Assembly (NCBI RefSeq): GCF_947250645.1
Contig: NZ_OX366334.1
Span: 868,001-932,000, forward strand
Length of the DNA: 64,000 bases
Direction of reading: 5' to 3'
From: Wolbachia endosymbiont (group B) of Eucosma cana
GTDB lineage: Bacteria > Pseudomonadota > Alphaproteobacteria > Rickettsiales > Anaplasmataceae
Positions 63,818-64,000 of this stretch are shown piece by piece. The position numbers and the translations under genes were made by a program. The notes beneath the pieces were generated by a model. It was not told where the DNA came from. It saw nothing but the letters and a program-made list of their open reading frames with translations, and searched no databases. Position 1 is the stretch's first letter, and every line of letters begins with the position of its first letter.

Positions 63818-64000
63818 TGCACCCATTTGTCTAGACCATTTTTTTCAAAGTGATCCGATTTTTAAAATGAATATGTTGATAAATACGTCGACACACATTT
63901 AAAGTATTTATCAATATATTCATTTACTGTTTATGATAATAAAGATCAGCAGGAACTTTATAATGTAGAGTCTGATGTCGCCTTCTATAGTTATACCAAG
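63813..64000 (-). mobile_element. IS3-family element, copy 3 (runs off the window)
   Basis: Begins TATAATGCACCC and matches copies 1 and 2 base for base as far as I can follow, including the internal hairpin and the end of ORF B. Only the first 188 bases are visible. Same orientation as the other two copies. Confidence 0.9.

Overview
The window reads as chromosome from an arthropod-type Wolbachia (Alphaproteobacteria, Rickettsiales). It is AT-rich. It pairs a conserved Rickettsiales housekeeping set (ftsQ, nrdB, pleD, a giant NAD-glutamate dehydrogenase, clpB, metG, dnaB, ribF, lspA, sucA) with ankyrin and other eukaryotic-like proteins, many decayed genes and a heavy insertion-sequence load. 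The genus is inferred from gene content and style; I did not run a database search.

Layout. 1-1.07 kb: end of ddl, then ftsQ. 1.1-10.2 kb: an accessory island of debris. It holds a broken IS5-type element, frameshifted small genes, two divergent copies of a RelB/RelE-type toxin-antitoxin pair in opposite orientation, and a DnaB-like helicase remnant cut by an IS630 and an IS3 element. Outside the toxin pairs lies a ~96 bp divergent leader, also present twice in inverted orientation. 10.2-22.1 kb: housekeeping (nrdB, bamE, tolA-like, recO, pleD, tatB, NAD-GDH, clpB). 22.3-23.7 kb: small membrane-protein genes, one decayed. 23.8-36.3 kb: metG, a membrane protein with viral-type late motifs, nitronate monooxygenase, coaE, rnd, pyrC, a lipase/coiled-coil/membrane protein, an RDD protein, tRNA-Leu(CAA), dnaB. 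36.5-38.6 kb: an IS256 remnant with a complete IS630 nested in it. 38.8-55.3 kb: glutaredoxin, ribF-lspA-M16-M16 cluster, purN, mnhE, an ankyrin protein, smpB-lgt, a PLD-type nuclease, ubiD, a transglutaminase-like protein, a DsbA-like protein. 55.4-57.6 kb: an OTU-protease-like protein fused to a phage/GTA tail domain. 57.7-64 kb: two IS3 copies flanking a small ORF, a broken J-domain gene and sucA.

How the genes work together. The conserved part covers envelope biogenesis (FtsQ, Ddl, BamE, TolA-like, Lgt, LspA, TatB), nucleotide supply (NrdB, PyrC, PurN), cofactors (RibF, CoaE, UbiD), amino-acid-fuelled central metabolism (NAD-GDH makes 2-oxoglutarate, SucA consumes it), and replication, repair and protein quality control (DnaB, RecO, ClpB, Rnd, SmpB). 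The accessory genes look host-directed: OTU protease, late-motif membrane protein, lipase/coiled-coil protein, ankyrin protein, J-domain protein. Several of these end in hydrophobic hairpins.

The strongest candidates for something undescribed are two proteins. The first (55453-57645) has an OTU-like cysteine protease domain, a two-helix membrane segment and a C-terminal DUF2460/GTA distal-tail-like domain, behind a consensus promoter. The second (25691-26593) is a three-helix membrane protein whose tail carries both a PPxY and a PSAP motif, the pair used by enveloped viruses to recruit Nedd4-type ligases and ESCRT-I; it too has a near-consensus promoter.
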